From assembly GCF_031755915.1 (NCBI RefSeq), contig NC_083382.1:31456501-31520500 (forward strand): a stretch of 64,000 nt of DNA, in the 5' to 3' direction. The position numbers were made by a program, and so were the translations under genes. The notes under the pieces are model-generated. The model did no database searches and was not told where the DNA came from. It worked only from the letters and a program-made list of their open reading frames with translations. This stretch comes from Ziziphus jujuba (lineage: Eukaryota > Streptophyta > Magnoliopsida > Rosales > Rhamnaceae). Within the stretch, counting starts at the first letter, position 1. Every line of letters starts with the position of its first letter. This document shows, in pieces, positions 1 to 13,800 of this stretch.

Positions 1-284
1 TTGAGCAAATTGGTGGAGCAATTTAAGCAAAGTCATAAATCCCGGAAGACTTTGGTGAACCTCTGCCACATAGCAACCGTTATATTTGTTCGTGTCGCCT
101 CGTGGCTTCCATGACTGAGAAAGCTTACGTTTTTCACGAAAACTCTACGATACTCTCTCACTTACAAAGCCCCTTGTGAAATAAGCCTACGTTTATCTAC
201 AGAAATGACACATGTTGCCTTACTCCAAATACTAAGAGCCATATAAATAAATTTTATATATATATATATATTAGAGATCAAGGC

Positions 285-315
<31 letters not shown>

Positions 316-1163
316 CTTCCTGACCTTTAGTACGTACTTAAATGTTTCACCTTTGCACGAATTTGATAGCTAGGACATATAAAGATTCTGAACAGAATGA
401 AATCATATGATCTGTGAGCCATGTGAGGCTTAAAGATTTTTAAGGTTAAAATAATCCAAGTAATGTCTATACTTTCATTAACATGATCACCTAAAATTTA
501 GTAGTCTACCCCAATTTATTAATCGAATTAGGACTTGATTATAATATATAGTAATAAAATGCTAACAAAGTATTCCTTCATTTAATGCGGAAGATAATGG
601 TCAAATTTTCCTTTTTCTTTTGTGGTCCTCAAGATCAGATAACATAATAGTTTGAAGAATTGCATTTTATTATAGTTATTATTAAAGAGATAAAGTATTA
701 ATATAGTCTTTAAAAAAAAAAAAAACACACATTTATAATTGAAGACATTGTTTAAACCACCACTAAGAAAATATCCTTGCATTCACTATTTATTATTTGC
801 AAATGAAGGGCGTGGCGAAAATAATTATTAGAGACAAGTTGTGGAATAAGTCATTGCCTCAGTGAGGGGCCGAAACTGGCAATAACGAATGCATGCATAT
901 GGAATCGGAGACAATAAACTATAAACAAAATGACCTTAAAAATTTCCAAAGAGAAATATAAATAAACAATCATAATATTAGACCTCAGCTGTATAAAGCT
1001 AATTTACAAAGTTATCGTTTTCAATAGCAGAAAGTGACCAGTTCCATTTGGGCACTAAAATTTTGATACCAATTTAAAAAAAAAAAAACCGAGCTTGTAA
1101 ACAACAAACCATATTTACAACTATTCCAATAAAAATGAAAAATCCCATGTAATATTCCTTTTT

Positions 1164-1202
<39 letters not shown>

Positions 1203-1333
1203 CTGCAATTTGCCACACTCTTCAAACTAAAAATTAAAAGTTGGTAGAAAAATAAAATAAAGCTTGAATAAAGACAAAACTGGAATTGGGGTCAGAACTC
1301 AGGACTTGGAACTCACAGGAATCAGATTAGAGT
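1..1333. other. AT-rich intergenic DNA, 3' flank of the DUF1645 gene
   Basis: I see no gene here. The stretch holds two TA dinucleotide runs (about 252-271 and 288-315), a poly-A/T tract near 710-725, and a compound CT/AT microsatellite at 1164-1202. The last few hundred bases probably contain the 3' UTR of the minus-strand DUF1645 gene. Short open frames in this part are low-complexity and are not credible genes. Confidence 0.6.
1164..1202. repeat. Compound (CT)n(AT)n microsatellite
   Basis: A CT run (about 1164-1180) passes directly into an AT run (1181-1202). It lies about 130 bp downstream of the DUF1645 stop codon, so it may be transcribed in the 3' UTR. It is a likely polymorphic marker. 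Confidence 0.9.
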
Positions 1334-2161
1334 TCAGAAAGGAGGGAAGCCCTTGCCCATGGCGTTCACATTAGCAAAGAAGCCAACCAAGTCTTGCCTG
1401 TACGGAAGGAAAGACCGTCGTTTATCTTCCTCCTTCAACTTCCTATTCTTCACATAGAACACCTCGTGAGCATTTTCCACCGCTTTTGCTTTCCCTTTAC
1501 CCCCACGGGCCCCCGTGCCGGAGCCGGAGCTCTTCGTTTCCTTATTCAATTTCTCAACCCTATTATTATTATTATCAGCAACTTCCATCTTCTTCGAGCT
1601 CGACAACGGCGTCAAAAACACGAACGAATCCTTGCCGTCGCTGTTACTCCTCCGAAGCAAATCCCTTATCCTCCACCGCTTGGACGACGATCCGGTCGAC
1701 TTGCTCTTCTTACACTGTCCCGGCGATTCCGGAACCCGTTTCGGCGTCCAAACGCAGTAAGTTCCCGGTGGAACTCCCTCTAACTCGTCAACCTCGGACG
1801 ACGACGAAGACGGTGGACCAGGCACGCTCTCTTCGTCCTCATCATTTTCATCAAGTTTACCATCCCGATCGCCACCGTGATTCAACAGAAGGTCACGATT
1901 GAATACTGGGAAAACTTGGCCCATCTGACCGTTGACGGAGACATCGTCTCCGGCTTTAAAAAGCGAAACGAATTCGAAATCATCGTCGTGTCCGTCGAAT
2001 CCCGATTTTTGCGGCTGAAGATCGAACTGGTCGGAGCTGGTTTCCAAGCCCAAATTGTCAAACTCCCGGCAAACTTTAGCTGCCGTATCAACGAGTTTAT
2101 CAGAAGAGTAGCTGTTGAAGCTGGGACACAGGGGAAAGTCGTCCAAATTTTGCTCTTGCAT
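1334..2161 (-). CDS. DUF1645 family protein, single exon, 275 aa
   Basis: An uninterrupted 275-residue frame matches the plant DUF1645 family. The protein is largely acidic and serine-rich, so probably disordered. Typical family blocks are visible: an N-terminal CREFDNLGLE segment, an acidic DDDFEFVSLFKAG block (around residues 60-73), a YCVWTPKR segment in the middle, and the strongly conserved SKRWRIRDLLRRSNSDGKD block followed by FVFLTP. The C-terminus carries SFLPYRQDLVGFFANVNAMG. The start was chosen because it is the first ATG of the frame and the N-terminal block looks complete. Biochemical function is unknown; some family members are reported as stress-responsive. Arabidopsis At3g27880 is, from memory, a DUF1645 gene next to ALA8, which fits its neighbour here. 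Antisense frames inside it are shadows. Confidence 0.9.
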   Translation of the reverse strand: MQEQNLDDFPLCPSFNSYSSDKLVDTAAKVCREFDNLGLETSSDQFDLQPQKSGFDGHDDDFEFVSLFKAGDDVSVNGQMGQVFPVFNRDLLLNHGGDRDGKLDENDEDEESVPGPPSSSSSEVDELEGVPPGTYCVWTPKRVPESPGQCKKSKSTGSSSKRWRIRDLLRRSNSDGKDSFVFLTPLSSSKKMEVADNNNNRVEKLNKETKSSGSGTGARGGKGKAKAVENAHEVFYVKNRKLKEEDKRRSFLPYRQDLVGFFANVNAMGKGFPPF

Positions 2162-3578
2162 TTGCAGCTAATAATTCTAAATGAACTCTTTCTTTTTTTT
2201 TCTTTTCTTTTTTTTGTCTTTTGGGCTTTCAGTTTCAGAGTGGTTGAGAAATGAGATATATGGAGAAGGGAAGGGTTTTATTGCTGCTGTTATGGTTGAT
2301 TTTTTTTGTCATTTATAAATATTATATATATATAGAAACACCGACACATGGAATGAGTGACAGAGAGAGAGAGTGGCTGATAGGTGGGTTGGGTTCTTCG
2401 GCAGAAAGGAAAGTAGGGAGAGCTAGCTAGCTAGCTAGATAGGCAGCGCAAGTGCTTGCGGCATGTAACTTTTATTTTATTTTTTTTCTGTTTAATTAAT
2501 AGATAAATATATTTACTTAATTTTTTAATTAATTATTTTTTACGCTTTTCTAGTACCTTCTTTGATATTTCTTTTTCTTCCTCTTTACGTTTCAAAAAAA
2601 CACGTCTTGTTTTTTGGTAAATGAAATAAAAAACACGTCTTTTACTTTATATTATTGCCCTTTAATACAATTGTTTTTACAATTGTTTTCCTTCTTTATT
2701 TCCCATTTTGAAAGTCAAAAAGTTCCTTCTTTGTTTTTTTTAACTTTTAGATGATTACTCTGTGATCACATTTATATAACTAACTCAGACTAAAGACAAA
2801 TCTCTTGTGCTTTTTTTTTTTTTCCGTCTTTTTTTTTTCTAAAAGGTTAAAAAAAAAGGTAAATTTTTTGATGGAGTGACGTTTGTTACATAAGTATTCC
2901 ATATGAATTGTTCGATGAGAAAGTTAAAAAGGTTAGAATAAATTCCATGTTTTCAGACTTGTATCTAAAAATTTGATATATTTTAATGGTAACCTTTGAC
3001 AAAATAAACCGATAATCTCCTTAATGGGATCTTACTTTATTTAATGTCTTGAAAAATAAATAATTTCCCCTCAGTTGCATATTACATAATGATAATGGTG
3101 AACTGTTGTAAACAACTTAAGCTGGTGGATTTGGTCACAAGGAAGATGTATGGTAATTTAATTAAATTTAATTTTCTTGATTTAATATATTTTACATAGG
3201 GTCTAGTTAACATAGCATGTGTAATCACGTATTTTCTTTGAAAAATCTGAACTCTTCAAATTTTTCATGAAAAATTTTTGTGTGTGCTTAATATAAAGTA
3301 TTTCATATAAAGGCTTAAGAACAATAATACCCCAAAAAAAAAAAAAAAAAAAGCTTAAACAAAAAAGTTATATTAATTTGGGCATTTTGATGCACATGAT
3401 ACACACAACTTAATCGTATATAAAATTCTTATAGGAAATGAAAGAAAATGAGTCTTGCACATTAAATTTTCAACAATTTCTTTAATGATTAGCCGTGCTC
3501 ATGTTGTAGATTTCTGCTGTCATCTTCTCAACTAAGAGGCTTCATGGGTCATTGTCTATATCTTATATTTGTGGAGGC

Positions 3579-3592
3579 TTTTTTTTTTTTTT

Positions 3593-3623
<31 letters not shown>

Positions 3624-3628
3624 GGGGG
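3579..3628. repeat. Homopolymer block T24 followed by G26
   Basis: Twenty-four T residues run directly into twenty-six G residues, inside otherwise ordinary AT-rich intergenic DNA. A G run this long is rare in plant DNA; the strand could form G-quadruplex structures. It could also be inflated or misassembled. Confidence 0.9.
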
Positions 3629-4703
3629 ACAATTTAAAGGTTTGAACTCTAAAAATGGTTCTGTATACACATTGTTAGGTAGCCAAAAGTTAATTAATTC
3701 ACTTTTTTGGGAAGGTGTGGTAAAATGACAGTTAATCGTAATACATAATACATTTATTTATTTATTTTTATATCAACTTATATGATTATATTTTGTTTTT
3801 TAATTTGATCAATATGAATAAAATCATTTGTTTTTATAAAACCGGTTCCGACCTCCAATATCAATACCTCATCAATTATTATTTTGTAACTAAGGATGTT
3901 AATACTATTTAATTATAATTTTTATACCTTCCACGAGAAGTAAATTTTATGTGATTCACAAAATCGCTAATTAATTAATCAGAAGGAAACTCTTCTCAAG
4001 AAAAATAAAGAACAAAAACAAAGACAAACAGGTAAACTCCTTATGATAGGTCCCATAATTGGACCAGAGAAATCATTAACTTTGTTCACACTATAAACGG
4101 CATTATCACTGAGCACGCAAAATGGTACTACTATAATTTACCAAAAAAAATAGTACTACTATTGATTAAAGATAGTTAACATATATAATTAATTTCACAT
4201 CCTATCGTAAGGAACAATAAATTTAAAATAATAATAATAATAATGAAATACTATTTAACTATATAGTGAATATGAAGCTAATATTGAATTAAGGATCCAT
4301 TTGGTATAACTGATGAAAATAGAATTTTAGTTTATACAATTTTGTATAATAGATATTTAAAAAAAAAAACTATAATAAATGCTTATTAAATTTTCATATA
4401 AAAAAAATAATTTTTTAGAAAAATTTAAAATTTAAATTTTTCTAAAATAACTTTAAAAAATTTATTTTTTATCAATAAATATTTATTAATTTTTATCAAA
4501 TATTTTTATTTTTTAATAAAAAAAATTTTAACCTTCCAAAACTTTTAAATAAATAAAAATATCCTAGCAAGCAGAACCTAAAATCTTCTCCCTGATGTCA
4601 AAACAAATAGATAAATAAATAAATAAATGTGAGAAAATAGTATTTGACACTAACTAGGTCCAGCATACTTGCATAAGAAAATTTGGACTCTTTATGTATG
4701 TTT

Positions 4704-4812
4704 GGCTAGAAAAGTCGTGTAGATCTGGATAAAAAATTTAAATAATAATAATATAACAATAATAAGAAAATTCGTATCCAAACAGATCCAAGTCACGATG
4801 GGTTTTCTAGCC
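4704..4812. repeat. Possible short foldback element (MITE-like)
   Basis: The ends are the perfect 10-bp inverted repeats GGCTAGAAAA and TTTTCTAGCC. Similarity continues inward imperfectly (GATCTGGATA against TATCCAAACAGATC). The 109-bp size and AT-rich core fit a miniature inverted-repeat element. No clear target-site duplication was found, so the assignment is tentative. Confidence 0.35.
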
Positions 4813-7390
4813 TTCTAGAAGCAAAAATTAATATCAAACCGCCGTGGACTTTCTAGAAAGAAAATCTGGCAGCAGAATAACAGCACAGGCATGATGATTT
4901 TAAAGTATAGCTAAAGAGACAAAATAGGAAGAGAAAAATAAAGTAAAATACAATGATTTGCTTGTGAAGCAAAAACAAGTTGCCCTGAAATTCTGGGGAA
5001 CTCTTTGAAAATACAAAAGAAGTGTCAAATTAAGGTTTGTTTTTGTATATTTGTTTTTATGGACTTTATTTTGTGTAAAATAAATAAGGTGTATATATAA
5101 ATAAATAAGCATACATATATATATATATATATGAATAGGATTGGGAAGAACAAATTTTATTTTACTTTTTATATCAAATTGTATGGGGATTTCACCACTA
5201 AATAGTGATTTTACCATTAAAATATCTCATAGAGGCATAACAAATTAATTAATCAATTAAATCAATAATTAAGTGGTATTTGAATAATTGATGTTGCTTG
5301 TATGTGTTAAATCCTTAGCTAATTGCTGACCCCAGCGATTTAATTTGCCAAACGAGTAGCCTAGGGGCATTCAGTTGCAAGCATTCGTGGCATGACGATG
5401 GTACAACTTAACAATACTTGTTTACTTTTATTACACACAAATTTTCTCTTTACAGGCTCCGACCTGTTTTTATCTTTTATAAGCGAAGCCTAATTCAATA
5501 AGTAGGATTTCAATATATATAAATATAAAATAATATTATTATTTTTTTATAATATTATATATCTGTAACATCCAGGGGACCTAGTTTATATTTGGGAAGT
5601 CTCATTGGGTTAGGTAGAGAGAAATGATCTACAGAGTGAAAGACTTCTTATCTAATTTAAGTTGAATGAAGGTAATTAAAAACAATGAAAGCTGCTTAAC
5701 AACCTAGTGAAAGAGACTCCAAACTAGTTTGTCTCTGCAAGGTTAGTCACTAATTTTTCAAATAATAATCCGAATGAAAATTTCTCTACTTCCAATTTAT
5801 ATATATTAAAAAAAAAAATCTGAAAATTCAAATATTTTTCATCCTTAATGTTTCATTTGCTTATAATTAAGTTAGATATTGATAATTAAATTTGTATAGA
5901 CACTTTCTGAGGAATATTTTTAATTATTTCAGAAGTCATTTCTCAAGAATGAAAGGATATTTGTTGATCTTATTCTCTTTTTTGAATATGATTAAGTTTT
6001 ATATAACATTATATATACGTCTCTTTTCATCAAAAAGATATATATATATATATATATATATACTTTTCATATCAGGCCAATTTGAGGATACATACAAATA
6101 CTAATGAACCATCTTGAATTGATTTGATAAAAAAATCTCCATAGAATATAATTGATTGGCAATTTTTGTATATGGTATGTCTATCTTCATATGATAGGCT
6201 AAGATTTAATTAAAATCTACTTGCCCCAGTTGATTTCAATCTTCTAAATAAATATATTATGTTTTTGTAGTGTACTGCTACGTGAATAATTAATGAATAT
6301 TAAGCCAATCACAATAAACCTTGAATCTTAACTAGCACTTGCACGAGTTCCATCGTCACACTCCACACGTGAAAATTCTTTTATAATTATATCATTCCAA
6401 TTTTATTTTAAACAGGTTAGCAAGAAAATTAATAATTTAATTTTTCTTGGTGAACGCACACAAAATAATAATAATAAAACTAAAATAATTTTCTTGGTAT
6501 AACCTCTTCCTCTAGAAGGATTTATTTCTTAAGGCAGATCTCTATCTCTGAACATAATGGGCGGTTAAAACGACGGACTAAGATTGACGTTTGACAAGAA
6601 TCGGACTCGCCGTCACACACTTCTTTCTTTATCTCAATCTCTGCCGAATTTTCAACTTTGAAAAAATCCACATGCAATTAATGGGCTGTAATCGCCTGCT
6701 TAACCTTGTAGCAAGAAAATTTTATGGTACTACAGCTTCGGTTTGATTGGCCCAAATTCATTGGACTTTTTCCAAGCCTAAGTATGTCCAAATGGTGTTC
6801 CCATGAAATTGAGAAAATTAGGTACAAGGACCCACATTTAGATTGTCACATAATTTTCAAATCTTAATGGGTTTTCGTTTATACAGCTGTAAATTTTTAA
6901 CATAATGATTTTAAAGAAGGAATATTTTGTAGGTGAAGCATCCTAATAGACCCAAATGTCGGCTTTCTCGGAGGGTAGATAGGGGTGCCAAATACGAAAG
7001 GCAGCCACCGGTGGAACTTTCTTTTTCTTTCATGGAAAATTCCAAATTACTTACATTTGTACTTTCTAGCAACGACAAATAGTTTTATTCGTTATGTACT
7101 GGATCATTTATCCTTGAAATCATTTTCCCTACTTTTTTTCTTTTGTCACAACCCTATTTCCAATGATGGAGTTGGGAGACTTTTGATTCTATAGGACTTC
7201 TATAAGCGGCTCAAGTTATTTTTCTTCATCAAATATCTCACTGCTAAATCAACTATACATATCATCTTTATTTTGTCAATCACTTCCTCTTTCCATTAGA
7301 AGACAGAAAATAAAAATGCGTCGAAAATAAAAATGCGACTTTTTATGGACAACGATGTTGCTGAATCTTGCAAGTAACTGCAAGAAAAAC

Positions 7391-7600
7391 CAACCCATTG
7401 GAGCAACCTGCAAAAACGGTACGCCCTAAATATGTTAAAAAATTCAAACAATATAAACTTGAATAATGGTGCATCATATCTAACATAGAATAGCTACAAC
7501 CCATTTCAGCAACCTGCAAAAATAACACGTCCTAAATATGTTAAAAAATTCAAACAAAAGAAACTTTAATAATGGTGCATCACACTTGACATGACATAGA
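7391..7600. repeat. 107-bp tandem duplication downstream of ALA8
   Basis: Two diverged copies are offset by 107 bp. Copy 1 begins AACCCATTGGAGCAACC at 7391 and copy 2 AACCCATTTCAGCAACC at 7498. Both then share a CCTAAATATGTTAAAAAATT block and AATAATGGTGCATCA. The repeat lies 250-460 bp beyond the ALA8 stop codon and may overlap its 3' UTR. Confidence 0.8.
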
Positions 7601-7849
7601 TAAAAAGCATGGGTAAAATAAAAATAAACCAGTTCCTTTTTGGTAAGATACATCAGATTTACATACTGAGATCTTCTGATCTTGAATCCGCTTTACATTG
7701 ACTAATGTACATGAGGGGGTAAGTTGTATACAAGTACAGTCTACAAATTTCATTTTCCAACCTACACTTCGAATGCCTCTCAAAAACATATACAGAAACA
7801 AAATATCTTAATCACTTAAAAAAATCTGAAGAACCTGATGTGATATCTT

Positions 7850-10800
7850 TCAAGGATCCCTCTTGTTATTCAGTTTCTCTCTCAGATGCTGTAAGTTTCC
7901 CCTTACTGCGAGAGGCAATTCAGCTTCTTCTAGTCGTTCTTGTTGTATTAGATCATGGTACATTGGACGGAACCATGTCTGGAAAGCTCTGAATGAAAAA
8001 TAAGGTAGCAGAGTGCAAATAACAACAAGAACGGTAACCAGCCAGTAGAGGGCACTGGGAGCACAGGCTTCCACAAGAACCTTGTATGCTGTAGTCGATA
8101 CATTTGGTGAAAGGGAACCATATATTACTAAGAATATGTACCAAAAGGCGATGCTTCCCCAGATGAAGAAGTGCTGGATCCAAGTGAAGTAGTTAATGGC
8201 AAGTGCCATTTGGCAATTTACAGCCCATACTACACAAGTATACATTGTGACTCCAAGGACTTCGAAGTCGACTACTTTACCATCTCTCCGGAAAGCTTGG
8301 TTGATCAACGAGTTTGTAGAGAAGAAGAAGATAATTATGGAGCTGATAACTCCATTGATCATCCAACCAAGTATGCGTGGCCAGCTGAAGAGTATGTTTT
8401 CCACTCCTTCTCGATACAAAAGTGGATGCTGTGAACATAAAGAATGTGCAAAGACAAAAATAACTCATTTAGCTTCAATAACAAGCGTCATAAAGGGAAA
8501 GCAGGGCTATAAAGAACATTGAAATGCAGACAAAGAAATCATCCAGCAGATGAATGAGTACCCAAGGCTGAGGGAAAATCTAGCACCAAGTTATGTAATA
8601 AGTGGAGTTATGAATAGCAAACAAAGAAATCTCAAGAGATATAATATCTTAGTATGGCATTGCTGAACCCAACTTGCATATTATAAACTCTTACAAGCAT
8701 ATCAGTTATATTTGCGTATAGGCTTCTTTTCATCTTTTTATAATAAGTTATGTACCTTGAGGCATAGGCGTGCAGAAACATCTTGGTCAAAAACACCAAG
8801 AGCAATTACAGGAAGCGAAGTGAAGAAGACATTGTAAAATGACATGTACCAATCATTATAAGCAGGTTGACCAGAGAACGAAGTATAGGCCTCGTACCAG
8901 AACAGGGTAAACCCAAATGTTATGTTCTTATAGAAGAAGTAGCATACCTGCATACACAGAAAATAACAGAAATGCACAAATCAATATGCGGTGAAGCTTC
9001 TTCTCCCTAAATCTAGAGATATCATTCTCTGGAGAAGGAAAATATAAGCTCTGCATTAAAAACCTGCTATCACCACATGAAACGAGTAATAAAGTATGGA
9101 AAAGAAAAAAAGAAAAAAGAAACGTTCCCCACGTGAAATGAGATCTTTGCCATATGAACCAGGAAAGGAAACATGCATAACTTCTGATTATCTACCCTCG
9201 CACCCTTTATCATATTTTCCTTTTTTTTATTTTCTTTTTTCCACCCAGTATGTAGAAGTTAAAGACAAAAGAAAGCTACAAAGGAAATATTGCCCACAAA
9301 GACTGTGACCTAAGAAGAGTGACTTTCCTTCCTAAACTTATATTAGACCATTTCTAAGTCTTGTGAGCAGGAGGCAATTATAAGAAACATTGAAGCAGGG
9401 TTTTTACCATCATTGATATGCGCCTATAGCACCAATGACCATGTACCAGCAAGAGACGTTCCAAAAACCGAAATTGAGCTATTGCAAAATCACTTGCCAT
9501 AACTGCCTACAATCAAAAAATTCATTGAAATCAGGAGTTGGGACTTTATCATCACCAAATTCCAAGTCAGGGCAACAAAGGAAAAGCAACCAATATTGTC
9601 ATATATATGGAACTCGAGATACAAAAATAATAACAGAAAATTTTAGATGACAAAATTTGAGAAAGAAATATGCAGGCACAAGTTTGATTCAGACAGCAAA
9701 CAAGAGCAAAAAGAAACAAAATGAATCAGAAAAGGAAAGGCTTCAAATTGAGAGAGGAGAGTCAGATCTTGGTGCACAATTCATTATATCAATTTACCGT
9801 CTTCACCTCTTAATCCAGAAACTAAATATTAAGAGATCATCTGCAATAATATTGGAACCAAAAGGCATTCTCAAATTTGCGAAATGAAATTCTAGCATCC
9901 ATAGAAGTCAATAGAAGAAGTTACAGTATCAAATGTGCACTAGTCTGTAAAAACATAATTAATAACACGAATATGGAAACCCCAAAAGATCCCATTTAGT
10001 GAAAATGTTGAATGCCCATAAAAGACCATTTCTAAATTCCTAAGGAAATTGTAAACGAAGGCAAGTTGAGAATACAAACAAAAATTTTACAATAAATATA
10101 TATATATATATATATAGGAGAAATGGGACTATATACATAAATATAGAAATACTACATAAACAAAAACAAAAATATGTTCACCTGCATCCCTTCAACACCA
10201 CTAATGCCAACTCCAATATCAGCCTCTTGAAGCATGCCCACATCATTGGCCCCATCACCAACTGATAGTGTTGTTTTACCTGTTTCTAGCTTTACCAATC
10301 TTGTAACCTGCAAATCTTCTACAATTCTATCAGATTATTCTATTGTAAGAAACAACAGAAACCATTATGACATAAACAACTTAGATGATTAACATAAAAC
10401 AGAACTTGAGCATGGTCACATGAAACTTACACGAGCTTTCTGCTTGGGTGTAGAGCGGCAGCATATAACAGAAGCACAATTAATAGCGAGCTCAAAAAAT
10501 GTCTTTTCAAAATTCTTCTTGAGGGAAAATTCTAAGGACTTGCCATCAATTATTAAGCCAAATGCTATAGAACCTTTATTGACTGAGCTTGAACTTTCTT
10601 TAGCTGATTGAATTTGTGAAATTCCTTCTCTAAGCTGTTTCTCTATGCTATCCAGAGAAGCCTAAAGAAATGAAGGTTTCAGATATCACTAGAAAAAACA
10701 TTCCAAAGTTACATACTTTAGAATTTTACCTTGGCAACAGCCTCTTTATCTCCTTGTTTTTCCAAGGCAATAATATCTGGTGAATCAAGAGTGATGATGA

Positions 10801-13800
10801 TTTGTTTCATATCTTGTCTAAGTAAACTACAAGCATACCTGTAAACCTTACAATTGTCATAAAGTTGAATATGTAACTTTTAGAAAAGCAATCCAACATT
10901 AAAATTGCTCCAATACCCTATGTTCACTGCAGTTTCCATCTTGTCACCAGTTAAAACCCATATCTTAATCCCAGCCTGGGCCAGCTTATTGATACATTCA
11001 GGGACCTGAAATCCAGGAAAAGAGAAAAAGAATTTGCACTTAACCATCAGGAAAACACAAAGAAATGGCTAGATAGTGAACTGCATCCAATTTTTGTTGC
11101 TACCATACAAGATTCCACTTCATATCAATGAGATATTTAAAAGAGCTAAAAATTAAAGTATTAGCAGGAAATTCACCATGTAATCCATCTAAGATTTTTC
11201 ATATTTGATACTTACCCCCTTTTGCAGTTTGTCCTCAACGGCTGTAGCACCAAGAAGAATCAAATCTCTTTCAATCTTATCAGCAGCTGCATCCACCAAT
11301 GCATCTCGGTCAAGAGTGACAGATGTTTTCGCCTTCAAAAACTCCTCTTCCCATTTTTTATATTCCTCTTCATTGAGCTCACGATATGCAATTACCAAGG
11401 TTCTTAGACCTGCTTCAGCATATTTGTTGATATGATCCTTGGTCTGAACCTCAAACATCCTCCCATCCTTTGCAAGCCTTTCAAACATTACACTGAATAC
11501 ATGCTGATAGATAAATAGTCTGATAATGCGACATCCAACTTGCAACTTTATATAATTACAGTAGAGACAAATGCATCAAGAGTCTAACCTGTCAGCACCC
11601 TTGCAAAGGAGCAATAATTGATTTTCTGCATTCCTCACAATTACTGACATTCTTTTGCGGGAGCTACTAAACTCTAAGACATGAAGAAGCTCATATACTC
11701 TGCCATATAGAAACAGGTGACATCAAGACAGAATGGTAATACAGAAAAAGATACAGTGGAACTCAAAGAAACCATTAGAGAGTAAATAAATCAAAAAGAA
11801 AATTACTCAATATGAACACTTCCATGTCATCAAGATCAAATAAAGCGCAATAAAACACATTTAACTTCTTCCATGTTGTTTGTAGGACAGAAATATCTTT
11901 CACTTATTATTTTCCCTCCTTTATAAGTCTCTAGATATTTCATAAAAATGCCACTTTCTCATTGAAAGGGTTCAAACATTACAAATTTTCCTAGAGATTA
12001 CTCCCAGAAAGACTATTAATAGATACCAGTACAGAGAGCTTTATTATCTACTAAAATATAGTTAACAAAAACTTCGTCTATTATATTGATAAAGACTACT
12101 ACCATTCGGCAAATGTTTCTAAGAAGAAGATTTCCAGTCCAATTTTTTTCATAAACAAATATTCCTTACTACATTAAAAATGCTCTCTCAATATGACAGA
12201 TGAAGCAACTAACTACAGTTTTTACAGCCAATTAGATGCAGGGAGACATGAAGCTATAAAATAAAATAGGAAGTTGCAGAAGGAGCTCACCTGTCAACTC
12301 CTTTTCCAGTTTTAAAATCAAACTCATGCAAAGATATACTTGTCTGTGTCCTTCCAAAAAACTCAAATCCAAGCTCCCTGGCAGCTATGACAAAAGCTGC
12401 TTCATCTGGCGACTCGGCCTCATAAGAAATTTCTCCCGAATCTTTACTTTTATCTGGAATGGCTGTATGGCATATTGCTAGAACCCGAAAGAACTTTTGG
12501 ATAACATCACAATGAGGTTCATTAACCCACTGGCTATTATTGATGCGCTCATCTCTAAAGTTGAAACCCTTAATTGGCTTTTCAGAGCCCCTAATATCAG
12601 CATCATGGCTTAGTCGATCAGATGGAATATCATCAGTTGGCCCATCTGTTCTCCTTCTTGCCAGCGCCACCTCCACCTCTGTCATACCGCGACCATATGC
12701 AGTGCCAGCTATAGAACATTTGACAAATTCCATTGAGTTACATGTCAAAGTACCAGTTTTATCAGAAAGTATCGTATCAACCTGACCAAGCTCCTCATTC
12801 AAATTAGAAGTGCGTGCATGAGCAGGCTTATCTGTTTCTTCATAATACATATCTTGATCATGGTTAATGAATATACTCTGCAATACCTTCACGATCTCAA
12901 TGGATACATACAGAGATATGGGGATCAAATATCCATACAACATAAGGGCTGTCAAGAAATGAAGAAAAGCAGCAAGTGTTGCTCTTTTGGGGTTATAAAA
13001 TACAGGGGTATCATCTGGACGAAGATACCACCTTCTCAACTTTCCATGGTTAAGATCTTCTTTTGTTTCAATCTCGAAAAAGACTGATCCAATAAAAGAT
13101 ATCAATACCAGAGTACTGAAAAGAACATAGATTATCTTATCCATTCTCCTCTCAATTTTACTTCTCTTGGAAGGAGGATCAGTAGCATTCTGCATCACTT
13201 TCGTATCATGTCCAGTAAAAACAACAACACCATAGATGTATTCAGTGTTTTTAAGCTTAGAATCTCGTAAGAGAATCTGCTGCAAGGAAAGTGGATACTG
13301 TGTACCATCATAGTACAAAGTTCCTACAAAAGAATATAGATTCTCATTGGGGTCCTCACATCTGATTACTGCCATAAAGTCGTTGAATGATTTCTCATCG
13401 TAAAGATGAGATGTCACCTCCAATGCATGCTTCAATTTTAGATTAGTTTCTCCATCAAGGTTCATCGTTTCAACATAACAGATACCATCCTCATAGCTTG
13501 AAGAAAGCAAAAGCAGATCAGCAGGAAAGTAGTCATCCTTGTACACCTTCACAATATCACCAACTCGGAGATTCTTCCCCCTGGTCTTTTGAAATGTATG
13601 ATTTCTACTGTACACTTCAACCTTTCGATTATTTGCCTCTATGTCCTGAAACCAGTTCAAGATTTAGCTGAGTACATCCTAATTAAGACACACAAACAAT
13701 TATGCTTTTAAGACTGACTGCAATCACATATGAACTTTATATGTCATCACAACAAGGTCTTTGAAAGCAACCAATGAAAGAAAAAAAATGCAATTAAGAC

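Larger units (their letters stand above)
2162..7849. other. Intergenic region between the DUF1645 and ALA8 genes
   Basis: This is 5.7 kb of very AT-rich DNA. The left end should hold the leader and promoter of the DUF1645 gene, with a pyrimidine-rich stretch at 2190-2220, a GA-rich patch near 2360-2375 and AGCT tetranucleotide repeats near 2420-2440. The middle contains the T24/G26 homopolymer block, a possible short inverted-repeat element (4704-4812), and TA runs near 5114-5132 and 6038-6062. The right end holds a 107-bp tandem duplication and the ALA8 3' flank. I see no coding gene in it. Confidence 0.55.

Noticed and set aside
1394..2254. Several open frames on the plus strand opposite the DUF1645 gene
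   Set aside because: They are antisense to a well-matched gene, have biased Ser/Arg/Tyr-rich composition, and carry no recognisable domain.
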